Shown: positions 1-6,803, numbered from the stretch's first letter. The stretch: 7,057 bases of DNA from Calditrichota bacterium (GCA_030641085.1 DAOWIC010000009.1:1-7057), one strand, 5' to 3'. A program made the numbers and translations. The notes: generated by a model not told the origin, from the letters alone.

Positions 1-73
1 CTGCTGTACACTTGCCGCATTCGAGACAAAGAAAGGCGCGGCTCTGCTTCAGTTGTTCAGCACTCTTATCCAT
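1..73 (-). CDS. hdrC: HdrC-like [4Fe-4S] ferredoxin-domain protein, N-terminal fragment (runs off left edge)
   Basis: Only the first 24 codons are inside the window. The peptide begins M-D-K-S-A-E-Q and reaches a C-L-E-C-G-K-C-T-A stretch at residues 16-24. This has the Cys-x2-Cys-x2-Cys spacing of a [4Fe-4S] ferredoxin motif and closely resembles the first cluster motif of HdrC-type subunits of heterodisulfide reductase. The ATG at 71-73 is the only plausible start, because the mvhD-like stop codon TAG (80-82) lies in the same frame three codons upstream. The ribosome binding site is weak: a GGTG-type match lies inside the end of the preceding gene. That suggests translational coupling across the 6-nt gap. 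Position after hdrA and mvhD fits an hdrA-mvhD-hdrC(B) electron-transfer module. It could instead be another dicluster ferredoxin or an HdrC-HdrB fusion; the rest of the gene is needed to tell. Confidence 0.72.
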   Translation of the reverse strand, partial: MDKSAEQLKQSRAFLCLECGKCTA

Positions 74-79
74 ATGACT

Positions 80-547
80 CTATTTCTTCACCTTGGGCTT
101 GCCGTTTAACGGGCTGGGACCGAGTTCGGTCACCTGCGCCACAAATTCGTCGATCACCTGTCCCCACCGCTCGCCTTCGGCGGCCGAGACCCATTCCAGT
201 CGAATACGCCGTTCATCAAATCCGAGCGTTTTCACCAGCGCTTTGGTCCGCTCGAACTGCTCGGCCGCTTTATAGTTACCGAAGATGTAATGGCAGTCGC
301 CGAAGTGGCATCCGGAAACCAGCACCCCGTCGGCACCCATCTTGAGCGCCTTGAGAACATGGGCCGGGGCGACTCGTCCGGAACACATGGTTCGAATCAC
401 CCTAAAATTGGGCGAATACTGCACCCGGTTGACACCGGCCGTATCGGCTCCGGCGTAACTGCACCAGTTGCAGGCAAAAGCTACGATGTTCGGGACGAAT
501 TCACCGTTGCCGGTCTTTTTCTTCTTTCTTGTCTTGGTCGTCGCCAT
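80..547 (-). CDS. mvhD: MvhD-like [2Fe-2S] hydrogenase/heterodisulfide reductase delta subunit
   Basis: This 155-residue protein is a full-length match to the MvhD/FlpD family. In methanogens MvhD carries a [2Fe-2S] cluster and bridges the electron-donating enzyme to HdrA. The family cysteines are visible: C26 and C29 in A-C-N-W-C-S-Y-A-G-A-D, C55 in M-C-S-G-R-V, and C80 and C85 in S-G-C-H-F-G-D-C-H-Y. The late G-N-Y-K and L-E-W-V-S-A-A-E-G motifs are also present. The start ATG follows an AGGAGG sequence, and the gene begins 4 nt after the hdrA stop, so it is cotranscribed and probably coupled. Both ends carry lysine-rich tails (K-K-K-K near residue 8, K-P-K-V-K-K at the C-terminus). No hydrogenase large or small subunit is nearby, so here it may link HdrA to another donor or acceptor. 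Cytoplasmic; no signal peptide or membrane segment is seen. Confidence 0.93.
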   Translation of the reverse strand: MATTKTRKKKKTGNGEFVPNIVAFACNWCSYAGADTAGVNRVQYSPNFRVIRTMCSGRVAPAHVLKALKMGADGVLVSGCHFGDCHYIFGNYKAAEQFERTKALVKTLGFDERRIRLEWVSAAEGERWGQVIDEFVAQVTELGPSPLNGKPKVKK

Positions 548-551
548 CTCT

Positions 552-3500
552 CTACGCCTCCTGCGCCAGGAGGGCGTCCATCATCGAGTTTATCTGGTCG
601 TCGGTGAAGTGCAGCGCCGTCACCGCGCCGGTCGGGCACCAACTGGCACAGGTACCACAGCCCATGCACAGGGCCTGGTTGATCTTCGCCACCATCAGTC
701 CGGAAACAGCCTCCACCAGCGACGGTGCGTGATACTGGCATATCTCAACACACTGACCGCAGGCGCGGCAGAGCGATTCTTCGACGATACAGGTGGTGGG
801 ATCGAGGGCCACCCGATCGCGTGAGACAATGGAGGCCACCTTGGCCGCCGCGGCCGCCCCCTGCGCGATTGAGTCGGCGATATCTTTCGGCCCGCTGGCG
901 CAGCCAACCACAAAAACACCGCCGGTGGTTGTCTCTACCGGGCCGAGCTTGGCGTGCCGCTCGCTGAAAAATCCGTCGGCACCCAGCGGCAGTTTGAGTA
1001 TCTCCTGAAGGTGCGAAGTACTGGCCTTATCCGGCACCATCCCGGCCGCGAGCACGATATAATCGGCGTCGATCTCGAGCGTCCGTTTGAGCGCCAGTTC
1101 AACCAGTTCCACACCTTTGGCGCGGTTGCCGCTGCCGATTATCTGCGGCAAGCGTTCCGGCGTGTACCGGATAAACTTCACTCCGAGCGAGCGAGCGTGG
1201 CGATAGTGCTCCTCCGATTTCGCTCCGACGGTACGCATGTCACGGTGCAGGACGATCACGTTGACATTGTTTTCGCGCAGTCGAATCGCCTGCTTGATCG
1301 TGGTCGGACAGCAATAGCGTGAGCAGGCCGGATTATTTTCCGGGTCACGCGATCCGACGCACTGGACAAAGACGATGTTTTTCGGTCGTTTCCCTTCGAT
1401 GGCTATTTTCCCGCGTGCGGCTACGAGTATATCTTCAAGCTGCTGGTTGGTCATCACGTTTTCGTACCGGCCAAAACCGAACGCACCGTCGGGCACATGG
1501 ATATCGGCGCCGGTGGCGACAATAATTGACCCGACCTTGAAATTGCCGTTAGTTGTAGCAACATCGAAATTACCGATAAAGCCGCCGATCGAGGTTATCT
1601 CGGTCGAGGCCATCGCTTCGATCCGGCTGTCGTGCACCTTGTCCACCATAGTGCGGGCCAACTCGACCGCCAGCAGGTTGGCCGGATATACGCGAGTCAG
1701 GTTATTCAACCGCCCGCCCAGCCGCCCGGCTTTATCGATCAGGTAGACCTTGAAACCCTGCGCCTCGAGCAGCAGCGCGGCGCTCATACCGGCCACACCG
1801 CCACCCACCACCAGCACGCTGGTCTGAATCGGAATACTCTGGCGATAAAGCGGCTGGAGGTGCCGCGCCCGGGCGACTCCCATGAGAATCAGATCTCTGG
1901 CCTTTTCCGTCGCAACATCGGCGACGTTGGTGTGCACCCATGAGCACTGGTCGCGGACATTAACCATCTCGAACAGATACGGGTTGAGGCCGATCTCTTC
2001 GATATTCTCCTGGAAAACCGGCTCATGGGTACGCGGCGTACACGCAGCCACAACCACCCGGTTCAGCTTATTCTCCAGGACCTTATCCTGAATCAATCGC
2101 TGCCCCTCATCGGAGCAGAGAAAGAGATTGTTCTCAACGTAGGCTACATCGGGAATCGTCCGGGCGTATTTTTCCAGTGCGTCAATGTCGAGCACACCGG
2201 CGATGTTGATCCCGCAATGGCACAGGAAGACGCCAACCCGGGGTGGCCCGGAGACGTCAAGTTCCTTCTTCTCTTCCTCTTTTTCCTCAACGCGATGCTT
2301 AACAACGAATTTCTCCGCCTCGGCCGCCGCACCGGATGCCTGCGCCACCGAATCGGAAACATCATTTATCCCCGCCGCGCAGCCGCACAGATAGATTCCC
2401 TCCCGTTCGGTGTGAAGCGGCGAACCCCATCGGCTTTCAACCTTGAAAAAGCCATTCTCGTCCAGATCAAGGCCCAGCACCTCGGCCAGTTTTGGATTGG
2501 AGCATGATGCCTGGGCGCCGGTCGAAAGTACCGCCATGTCCACCCGGGTGCGACTGAGTTGCCCGGTCTCGCCATCCTCGACATAAACGATCAGGTCCTT
2601 TGAGTCGGGGTCCTCGAGAATCTTCGACGGTCGACCGCGGACATATTTCAATTCCGGCTGGCCAAGAGAACGCTGGTAAAACTCCTCAAAACCTTTGCCG
2701 GCGGCACGCATATCTATGTAATAGATCAGCAGTTCTTCGATATCCGGTTCATGCTGTTTGACCAGCAGGCAGTCCTTGACCGCATTCATGCAGCAATAAC
2801 GGGAACAGTACTGGCAACCGGCTTCGCCCCCTTCTCCACGGGAACCGACACACTGGATGAAGGCTATCTTCTTCGGCACCTTGTGATCCGAGGGCCGGAC
2901 AATATGCCCCCGGGTCGGCCCGGTCGCATTCAGCACTCGCTCCAGTTCCATATTGGTCAGGACATTGTCAAACCGCCCGTAGCCGTAGCTGGGGATGGCC
3001 GTAGCGTTGTAGACATCGAAGCCTGTGGCGGCAATCACCGACCCGACCCGAACCTGGATATCCTCGCCGCGATCGTCGTAGTTGATAGCGTCGCGGTCGC
3101 AGCTTTTGTAGCAATTGTTGCACACGAGGAAATCATCGTTGAGGCAGTTCTCGCGATCGATGATATAACTGTTGGGAACAGCCTGGGCGAAGGGCGAGTA
3201 GATCGCCTTGCGGGCGCCCATACCGACTTCAAATTCGTTGGGCACAACCACCGGGCAATCGTCGGCACACTGGCCGCAGCCGGTGCATAGATCCTCACTC
3301 ACATAGCGGGGATGGCGCCTGATGGTGGCGGTAAAATTGTGCGCTTCACCCTCAAGGTGCACCAGCTCCGAGTTGGTTAGAACGTCAATCAAAGGATGCC
3401 GACCGGCATCCATCATCCGGGGACCCAGGATTCATATGGCGCAGTCCATGGTGGGAAAGGTCTTGTCAAGCTGGGCCATCCTGCCGCCCAGCGAGGGCGC

Positions 3501-3617
3501 TTTTTCCACCAGGTATACCTTAACCCGCGACGCTGCCAGATCAAGCGCCGCCTGGATACCGGCAATACCGCCGCCAATCACCAGAACCCCGGAACCTTTG
3601 CTGAGTCGTGGGGCCAT
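552..3617 (-). CDS. hdrA: Selenocysteine-containing tandem HdrA (heterodisulfide reductase subunit A-like FAD/[4Fe-4S] protein)
   Basis: A single frame of 1021 residues is obtained if the TGA at 3432-3434 is read as selenocysteine (U62); otherwise it splits into 61- and 954-residue pieces. Start ATG 3615-3617 follows an AGGAG site. Module 1: FAD-binding G-G-G-I-A-G (residues 15-20); L-D-K-T-F-P-T-x-D-C-x-x-U (U in place of the usual Cys); an inserted ferredoxin domain (Cys 111/114/117/121 and 158/166/169/173); the HdrA cluster set C256-V-G-S-R plus C271/C275/C276. A charged linker lies at about 444-457. Module 2: C-H-C-G domain (466-468), further cysteines 501, 526 and 558, a second FAD motif (605-610), C753-V-G-S-R with C765/C769/C770, and a terminal 2x[4Fe-4S] ferredoxin (950/953/956/960; 984/987/990/994). 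HdrA is the flavin-based electron-bifurcating subunit of heterodisulfide reductases. Module 1 lacks the usual N-terminal C-H-C-G domain, and module 2 lacks the D-C-x-x-C motif. Cytoplasmic. Identity is firm; the electron partners are inferred. Confidence 0.93.
3394..3411 (-). promoter_or_regulatory. Predicted bacterial SECIS hairpin for hdrA
   Basis: In the mRNA, GGATGCC (3411-3405) and GGCATCC (3400-3394) form a perfect 7-bp stem closing a GGUC loop (3404-3401). Twenty-seven nucleotides separate the TGA from the loop. Bacterial SECIS elements lie within the coding region just after the UGA, with a small apical loop containing G and U that is bound by SelB. The Escherichia coli fdhF element also has GGUC in its loop. 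The lower stem is weaker: a U-U mismatch, then A-U and G-U pairs. The element sits in codons for residues 69-75 of the HdrA protein. Confidence 0.85.
3432..3434 (-). other. In-frame TGA selenocysteine codon of hdrA
   Basis: On the minus strand these bases read TGA, flanked in frame by D-C-A-I before and I-L-G-P-R-M-M-D after. HdrA proteins have D-C-x-x-C followed by I-L-x-P-K-M at this point, so TGA replaces the second cysteine exactly. The reading frame is unbroken on both sides. Translation cannot easily restart at the tandem ATG 15 nt downstream, because no Shine-Dalgarno sequence precedes it and the first FAD motif would be lost. TGA is used as a normal stop by korD, korA, korB and korC in the same operon, so genome-wide TGA recoding is not the explanation. 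HdrA selenoproteins are already known from Methanococcales and some sulfate-reducing bacteria. Confidence 0.9.
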
Positions 3618-3630
3618 CGCCCTCTCCTGT

Positions 3631-3646
3631 GCAAACGGTCCGTTGC
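3631..3646. repeat. Short imperfect inverted repeat between korC and hdrA
   Basis: GCAAACGG and CCGTTGC flank a single central T. That gives 7 matched positions with one bulged base. It lies in the 44-nt gap between the korC stop and the hdrA start, directly upstream of the hdrA ribosome binding site. There is no T-run after it, so it is not an intrinsic terminator. It could be an mRNA structure affecting hdrA translation or an RNA-processing site, or it may be chance. Confidence 0.3.
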
Positions 3647-3661
3647 TGTATCAGTCTTACA

Positions 3662-4225
3662 TCAAACCTGTATTTCGGTCTTCTCCTTCAGCGCTACGCC
3701 GTATTCGTAACCCCGGTCAAAAGCCTTGAGGTTCAACTCCTCAGTGCCCGTCGGGACCGAGCTTTCAACTGACTGGCGCAGTGCCTCCATGGGCATCAAA
3801 TCTGTGACCGCCGCGAAAAAGCCGAGCATGACGATATTCAAAACAATCTTGCGTCCCAGTTCTTCGGCAATGCGCGTGGCCGGGACAGCAAACACCTCGC
3901 CCTCTTTCCCGCGCTTGTCCGGCTTGACCAGGTCCTTTTCGCAGACAAGGATGCTCCCTTCGGCCATATGGCGCTTGTGGGTGTTGTAGCCGTCGTTGGA
4001 CATGGCCAGCAGTATGTGGGGTGACGTCACATACGGATACAGCACGCGCTCGGTGGAGACAACCACCTGGGCGGAGCAGGCGCTGCCGCGCGCCTCCGGC
4101 CCGAAGCTCTGGGTGAGCGTGGCGTGCTGATCGTTATATATGGCGGCGGCTTTACCGATGATATGGCCGCAGAGAATCACACCCTGGCCGCCGAATCCGG
4201 TTATTCTGATTTCAGTGGTCGCCAT
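3662..4225 (-). CDS. korC: 2-oxoacid:ferredoxin oxidoreductase gamma subunit (KorC-like)
   Basis: The product is 187 residues, the usual size for a stand-alone gamma subunit of 2-oxoglutarate:ferredoxin oxidoreductase-type enzymes. It opens with E-I-R-I-T-G-F-G-G-Q-G-V-I-L (glycine motif at residues 10-15) and has the family signature Q-S-F-G-P-E-A-R-G-S-A-C at 39-50. A longer in-frame extension to 4363 exists, but I chose the ATG at 4223-4225. The conserved domain begins there, a GGAGGCG ribosome binding site precedes it, and the extension overlaps korB and reads like out-of-frame sequence. The gene overlaps the korB stop by 14 bp, implying translational coupling. The gamma subunit completes the fold of the TPP enzyme complex and does not bind iron-sulphur clusters itself in this family. 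The substrate cannot be determined from this subunit. Confidence 0.92.
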   Translation of the reverse strand: MATTEIRITGFGGQGVILCGHIIGKAAAIYNDQHATLTQSFGPEARGSACSAQVVVSTERVLYPYVTSPHILLAMSNDGYNTHKRHMAEGSILVCEKDLVKPDKRGKEGEVFAVPATRIAEELGRKIVLNIVMLGFFAAVTDLMPMEALRQSVESSVPTGTEELNLKAFDRGYEYGVALKEKTEIQV

Positions 4226-5096
4226 TCGCGCCTCCGTAGGGTTGATACCTGTTGCCGAATACGCGCTTGTAGCCGTCGTTGATGCAATCGAGGTAGGTCG
4301 GTTTTTCGATATCGACAAACTTGCCCACCACGATTTTGGACTGGAAGTCGATATCGACCTCATTCATGTCGGCACCGTGACGAATTATGCTGTTGTCGTG
4401 ATAGAATTTCATCAGATCAAGCCCGGACCCCAGCCGATTAAGCCGCGCATAGAGCGTTGAACAGGGCGCGATTACCTCGACAAAGGAAAAACCCGGTTTG
4501 GTGATGGCGTCCTTGATCGCCTCAGTCAGGCGACGCACATGAAGCGCCGTCCAGCGGGCGACATAGGTCGCCCCCGAGGAGGCCGCCAGAATCGGCAGGT
4601 TGAACGGATGCTCAAAGTTGCCATGCGGTGCCGTGGCCGCGCGCGCTGTTATCGGCGTGGTCGGGGCCACCTGCCCGCCGGTCATGGCATAGATGAAATT
4701 ATTCACACAAATAACCGTGATATCGACATTGCGACGGGCGGTATGAATAAAATGATTGCCGCCGATCGAGATCAGGTCGCCATCGCCGGACAGGACTATC
4801 ACTTTCATATCGGGACGCGCGATGTGCAGCCCGAGCGCGAACGGGATCGCCCGACCATGAGTGGTGTGAAACGAATCGAGCTTCATGTAACCCGCAACAC
4901 GACCGGTACACCCGATCCCGGAGACCACGGCGACCTTGTCCAGATCAAGCTCGAGTTGAGCCAGAGCCGTAGCCAGTGCCGTGACCGTTGTTCCCAGCCC
5001 GCAGGTCGAACACCAAATATGCGGAATGCGATCCATCCGGAGAAGCTTCTCCATCGGATGCTCTTCTTTGGGCGGCTGTCTGGTTTCTACTGTCAT
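4212..5096 (-). CDS. korB: 2-oxoacid:ferredoxin oxidoreductase beta subunit, TPP-binding (KorB-like)
   Basis: This 294-residue protein is the catalytic subunit of a 2-oxoacid:ferredoxin oxidoreductase. Such enzymes decarboxylate a 2-oxoacid with CoA to give acyl-CoA, CO2 and reduced ferredoxin. The thiamine-pyrophosphate motif runs from G-D-G-D-L at 104-108 to N-N at 132-133. Four cysteines expected to hold the internal [4Fe-4S] cluster are visible: C29 and C32 (W-C-S-T-C-G-L-G), C63 (G-I-G-C-T-G-R) and C212 (A-P-C-S-T-L-Y). The start overlaps the korA stop (ATGA, 4 bp) and has an AAAGGAGG site upstream. A later ATG at codon 15 is possible but has a poorer site. 2-Oxoglutarate is the favoured substrate by resemblance to the KorAB family, but other 2-oxoacids are not excluded. 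Confidence 0.93.
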   Translation of the reverse strand: MTVETRQPPKEEHPMEKLLRMDRIPHIWCSTCGLGTTVTALATALAQLELDLDKVAVVSGIGCTGRVAGYMKLDSFHTTHGRAIPFALGLHIARPDMKVIVLSGDGDLISIGGNHFIHTARRNVDITVICVNNFIYAMTGGQVAPTTPITARAATAPHGNFEHPFNLPILAASSGATYVARWTALHVRRLTEAIKDAITKPGFSFVEVIAPCSTLYARLNRLGSGLDLMKFYHDNSIIRHGADMNEVDIDFQSKIVVGKFVDIEKPTYLDCINDGYKRVFGNRYQPYGGANGDH

Positions 5097-6250
5097 TTCA
5101 CGGCCTCCTTTATGATCCGGTAAACATCATCGGGCTTGTGAACTGTCCCCCCGGCGTGTCCGGCAAGGTAGGTGGCGCACTTTCCGCCCACGATACGGTC
5201 CATCTCGAGGAAGACCTGGCCGTAGTTCATCTCGACCATGATCAAGGCCTTCACTTTGGAGGCCAATTCTTTCACGCGCTTTTCCGGAAACGGCCATACA
5301 GTGACCATTTTCACCTCGCCGACCTTGATGCCCTCTTTCTGGGCTCTGGCGATGGCCGGCTTCACAACGCGCGAGGAGATGCCGTAAGCTATGATGACCA
5401 CCTCAGCATCCTCGACATCCGATTCCTCCAGCCAGATGATATCGTCGGCGTGCTTGTTGACTTTGTCCATTAGACGAACAACATTCTTTTCCTGCGCCTC
5501 GGCGTTGATCACCGGATACCCGCGCTCGTCGTGGGTCAGTCCGGTCACATGAAACTTGTATCCCTTGCCGACCGGCAGCATGGGTGATATCAGATCATCG
5601 GTCAGTTCAAACGGCAAGGCTTCATCCGGCTTTTTCTCGGTGTAACGGCGGGCGATCAGTTCGATCTCCTCCGGAGGCGGAATAACCACCTTCTCTGTCA
5701 TGTGGCCAACGCATTCGTCGGTCATGATCAGCACCGGCATACGGTATTTCTCGGAGAGATTGAAGGCGTGGATGGTCAGTTCGAATGATTCCTGGGGCGA
5801 ATCGGGCGCCAGGGCGATCACCTCGTAATCGCCGTGCGAGCCCCACCGCGCCTGCATCATGTCGGCCTGTCCGGGCAAAGTGGGCAGACCGGTCGATGGT
5901 CCGCCGCGCTGCACGTTGACCAGCACACAGGGCGTCTCGGTCATAATTCCCAGCCCGAAATTCTCCATCATCAGCGAGAACCCGGGACCGGAAGTACAGC
6001 TCATCGATTTGACCCCGCCCCACGACGCGCCGAGGATGGCGGCCATACTGGCCAGTTCGTCCTCCATCTGGATGAAAAGGCCGCCCACCAGCGGGAAACG
6101 CTGGGAAATGCGCTCGGCAATCTCCGTGGACGGCGTTATCGGATAACCAGCAAAAAAACGGCAGCCGGCTGCTATCCCCCCCTCGGCGCAGGCATGATTG
6201 CCGTCCAGATAATGCGCGCCGGTCAGAACATTCTTCGCATCAGCTTTCAA
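5093..6250 (-). CDS. korA: 2-oxoacid:ferredoxin oxidoreductase alpha subunit (KorA-like), TTG start
   Basis: The 385-residue product is the alpha subunit that pairs with the TPP subunit and helps bind pyrophosphate and substrate. Signature blocks are G-Y-P-I-T-P-S-T-E-I (35-44), Q-M-E-D-E-L-A-S-M-A-A-I-L-G-A-S (61-76), T-S-G-P-G-F (86-91) and Q-R-G-G-P-S-T-G-L-P-T (114-124). The C-terminal third is the transketolase C-terminal-like domain. No gamma domain is fused at the N-terminus; gamma is encoded separately by the gene at 3662-4225. No ATG or GTG precedes the conserved region. The TTG at 6248-6250 is chosen because a near-perfect AAGGAGGTG lies 5 nt upstream and because it overlaps the korD stop (TTGA). 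Enzymes of this type serve reductive or incomplete TCA cycles and amino-acid catabolism in anaerobes. Confidence 0.94.
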   Translation of the reverse strand: MKADAKNVLTGAHYLDGNHACAEGGIAAGCRFFAGYPITPSTEIAERISQRFPLVGGLFIQMEDELASMAAILGASWGGVKSMSCTSGPGFSLMMENFGLGIMTETPCVLVNVQRGGPSTGLPTLPGQADMMQARWGSHGDYEVIALAPDSPQESFELTIHAFNLSEKYRMPVLIMTDECVGHMTEKVVIPPPEEIELIARRYTEKKPDEALPFELTDDLISPMLPVGKGYKFHVTGLTHDERGYPVINAEAQEKNVVRLMDKVNKHADDIIWLEESDVEDAEVVIIAYGISSRVVKPAIARAQKEGIKVGEVKMVTVWPFPEKRVKELASKVKALIMVEMNYGQVFLEMDRIVGGKCATYLAGHAGGTVHKPDDVYRIIKEAVK

Positions 6251-6528
6251 CTGGCCACCTCCTTCGTCTGTTCATCGACCCGCACACAGTAAATCGCGAA
6301 ATCCGGACAGAGCATCTCGCACAGGTCGCAATTGACGCAATCGTCCGGTTTGACCGCTATCGGGGGATGATAGCCTTTGGAATTGAATTCCGGGGAAAGT
6401 TCTAAAACGCCCTTGGGGCAGTATTCAACGCAGAAACCGCACCCCTTGCAGCGCTCTTTGATAATATGAAGTTCCCCTTTGGGAATCTTAAGCCTGTCGA
6501 CATCTAACGGGGTTCTCCAGAATTTCAT
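6247..6528 (-). CDS. korD: Dicluster [4Fe-4S] ferredoxin subunit (KorD-like)
   Basis: This small 93-residue protein has two [4Fe-4S] motifs: C27-x2-C30-x2-C33-x3-C37-P and C64-x2-C67-x2-C70-x3-C74-P. As delta subunit of a 2-oxoacid:ferredoxin oxidoreductase it would pass electrons from the TPP-bound intermediate to free ferredoxin, or here perhaps on to HdrA. A longer frame begins at 6579, but that ATG has no ribosome binding site. The ATG at 6526-6528 (M-K-F-W-R-T-P-L) has GGAGGT at proper spacing and is preferred. It is the first gene of the operon, about 230 nt after the predicted transcription start, and ends by overlapping the TTG of korA. An extra cysteine at residue 81 follows the second motif. 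No signal peptide; cytoplasmic. Confidence 0.92.
   Translation of the reverse strand: MKFWRTPLDVDRLKIPKGELHIIKERCKGCGFCVEYCPKGVLELSPEFNSKGYHPPIAVKPDDCVNCDLCEMLCPDFAIYCVRVDEQTKEVAS
6256..6264 (-). promoter_or_regulatory. Strong ribosome binding site deciding the TTG start of korA
   Basis: The mRNA reads AAGGAGGTG, a 9-nt match to the anti-Shine-Dalgarno sequence. It ends 5 nt before TTG 6250-6248, inside the last codons of korD. It supports the non-ATG start and coupling of korD to korA. Confidence 0.85.
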
Positions 6529-6760
6529 GTACGACCTCCGCTCCTGGGCAGGATGTAGTATTTGCTTCGCTGCGCACATATCAAAAAGGTTGTGAACTCA
6601 TTCTCCCCAGACGGAGAACTCTGGTTACACAATCTGGCGATTAAAGCAATAATGCCGCTTGTGATTAAGGCAATCAGCTATAAGTCAGCGTCTTGCTTGG
6701 ATCAGTGATGGATTCGGGTCGATGTTGGGAGCTATTACCTGAATGGAGACTTCCTCCATT
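6529..6760 (-). promoter_or_regulatory. Long 5' leader of the kor-hdr operon
   Basis: About 230 nt lie between the predicted transcription start (about 6760) and the korD ATG. I see no conserved gene or recognised riboswitch in it. Two mutually exclusive short hairpins are possible around 6601-6624: TTCTCC/GGAGAA (6601-6606 with 6613-6618) and CCAGA/TCTGG (6607-6611 with 6620-6624). A CCTTTTTG run follows in the mRNA near 6582-6590, too far from the stem for a classical intrinsic terminator. The length and alternative pairings leave room for regulation, but none is shown. Confidence 0.35.
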
Positions 6761-6761
6761 C
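6741..6761. repeat. Perfect 8-bp inverted repeat at the transcription start of the kor-hdr operon
   Basis: GAATGGAG (6741-6748) and CTCCATTC (6754-6761) are exact reverse complements around a 5-nt spacer. The repeat covers roughly +1 to +20 relative to the predicted minus-strand promoter. That is a typical position for a repressor operator, or it would form a hairpin at the very 5' end of the mRNA. On the plus strand it is followed by CTTTTC, a poor terminator tail. Confidence 0.55.
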
Positions 6762-6766
6762 TTTTC

Positions 6767-6795
6767 ATTATAACAATTCCAGTTCTGATTGTCCA
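6767..6795 (-). promoter_or_regulatory. Sigma70-type promoter of the kor-hdr operon
   Basis: On the minus strand TGGACA (6795-6790, 5 of 6 to TTGACA) is separated by exactly 17 nt from TATAAT (6772-6767, 6 of 6). Transcription would start near 6760 and run into korD. This is the best promoter match in the divergent region. Confidence 0.75.
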
Positions 6796-6803
6796 CAAAA
6801 AAA

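Noticed and set aside
80..82. Amber (TAG) readthrough joining MvhD to the HdrC-like protein, since both are in one frame
   Set aside because: MvhD already has its full family length before the TAG, the downstream protein has its own ATG three codons later, and hdrA also ends in TAG. No pyrrolysine evidence is present.
2751..3290. Plus-strand 179-codon open frame and other long antisense frames opposite hdrA, korB and korA
   Set aside because: They are frame shadows of GC-rich coding sequence, with no motifs and no ribosome binding sites.
552..3416. Separate 954-residue HdrA gene starting at the tandem ATG 3416
   Set aside because: No ribosome binding site precedes it, it would lack the first FAD-binding motif, and the upstream 61 codons are in the same frame with matching HdrA sequence. 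Selenocysteine readthrough explains it better.
4226..4363. 46-residue N-terminal extension of KorC
   Set aside because: It overlaps korB in another frame, has serine-rich non-conserved sequence, and the ATG at 4225 has a good ribosome binding site just before the conserved domain.
6529..6579. 17-residue extension of KorD from the ATG at 6579
   Set aside because: No Shine-Dalgarno sequence precedes 6579, while GGAGGT correctly precedes the ATG at 6528.
6741..6766. Plus-strand intrinsic terminator (hairpin plus CTTTTC)
   Set aside because: No plus-strand gene lies upstream to terminate, the T-tract is short, and the repeat coincides with the start of the leftward transcript, so an operator or 5' hairpin is likelier.
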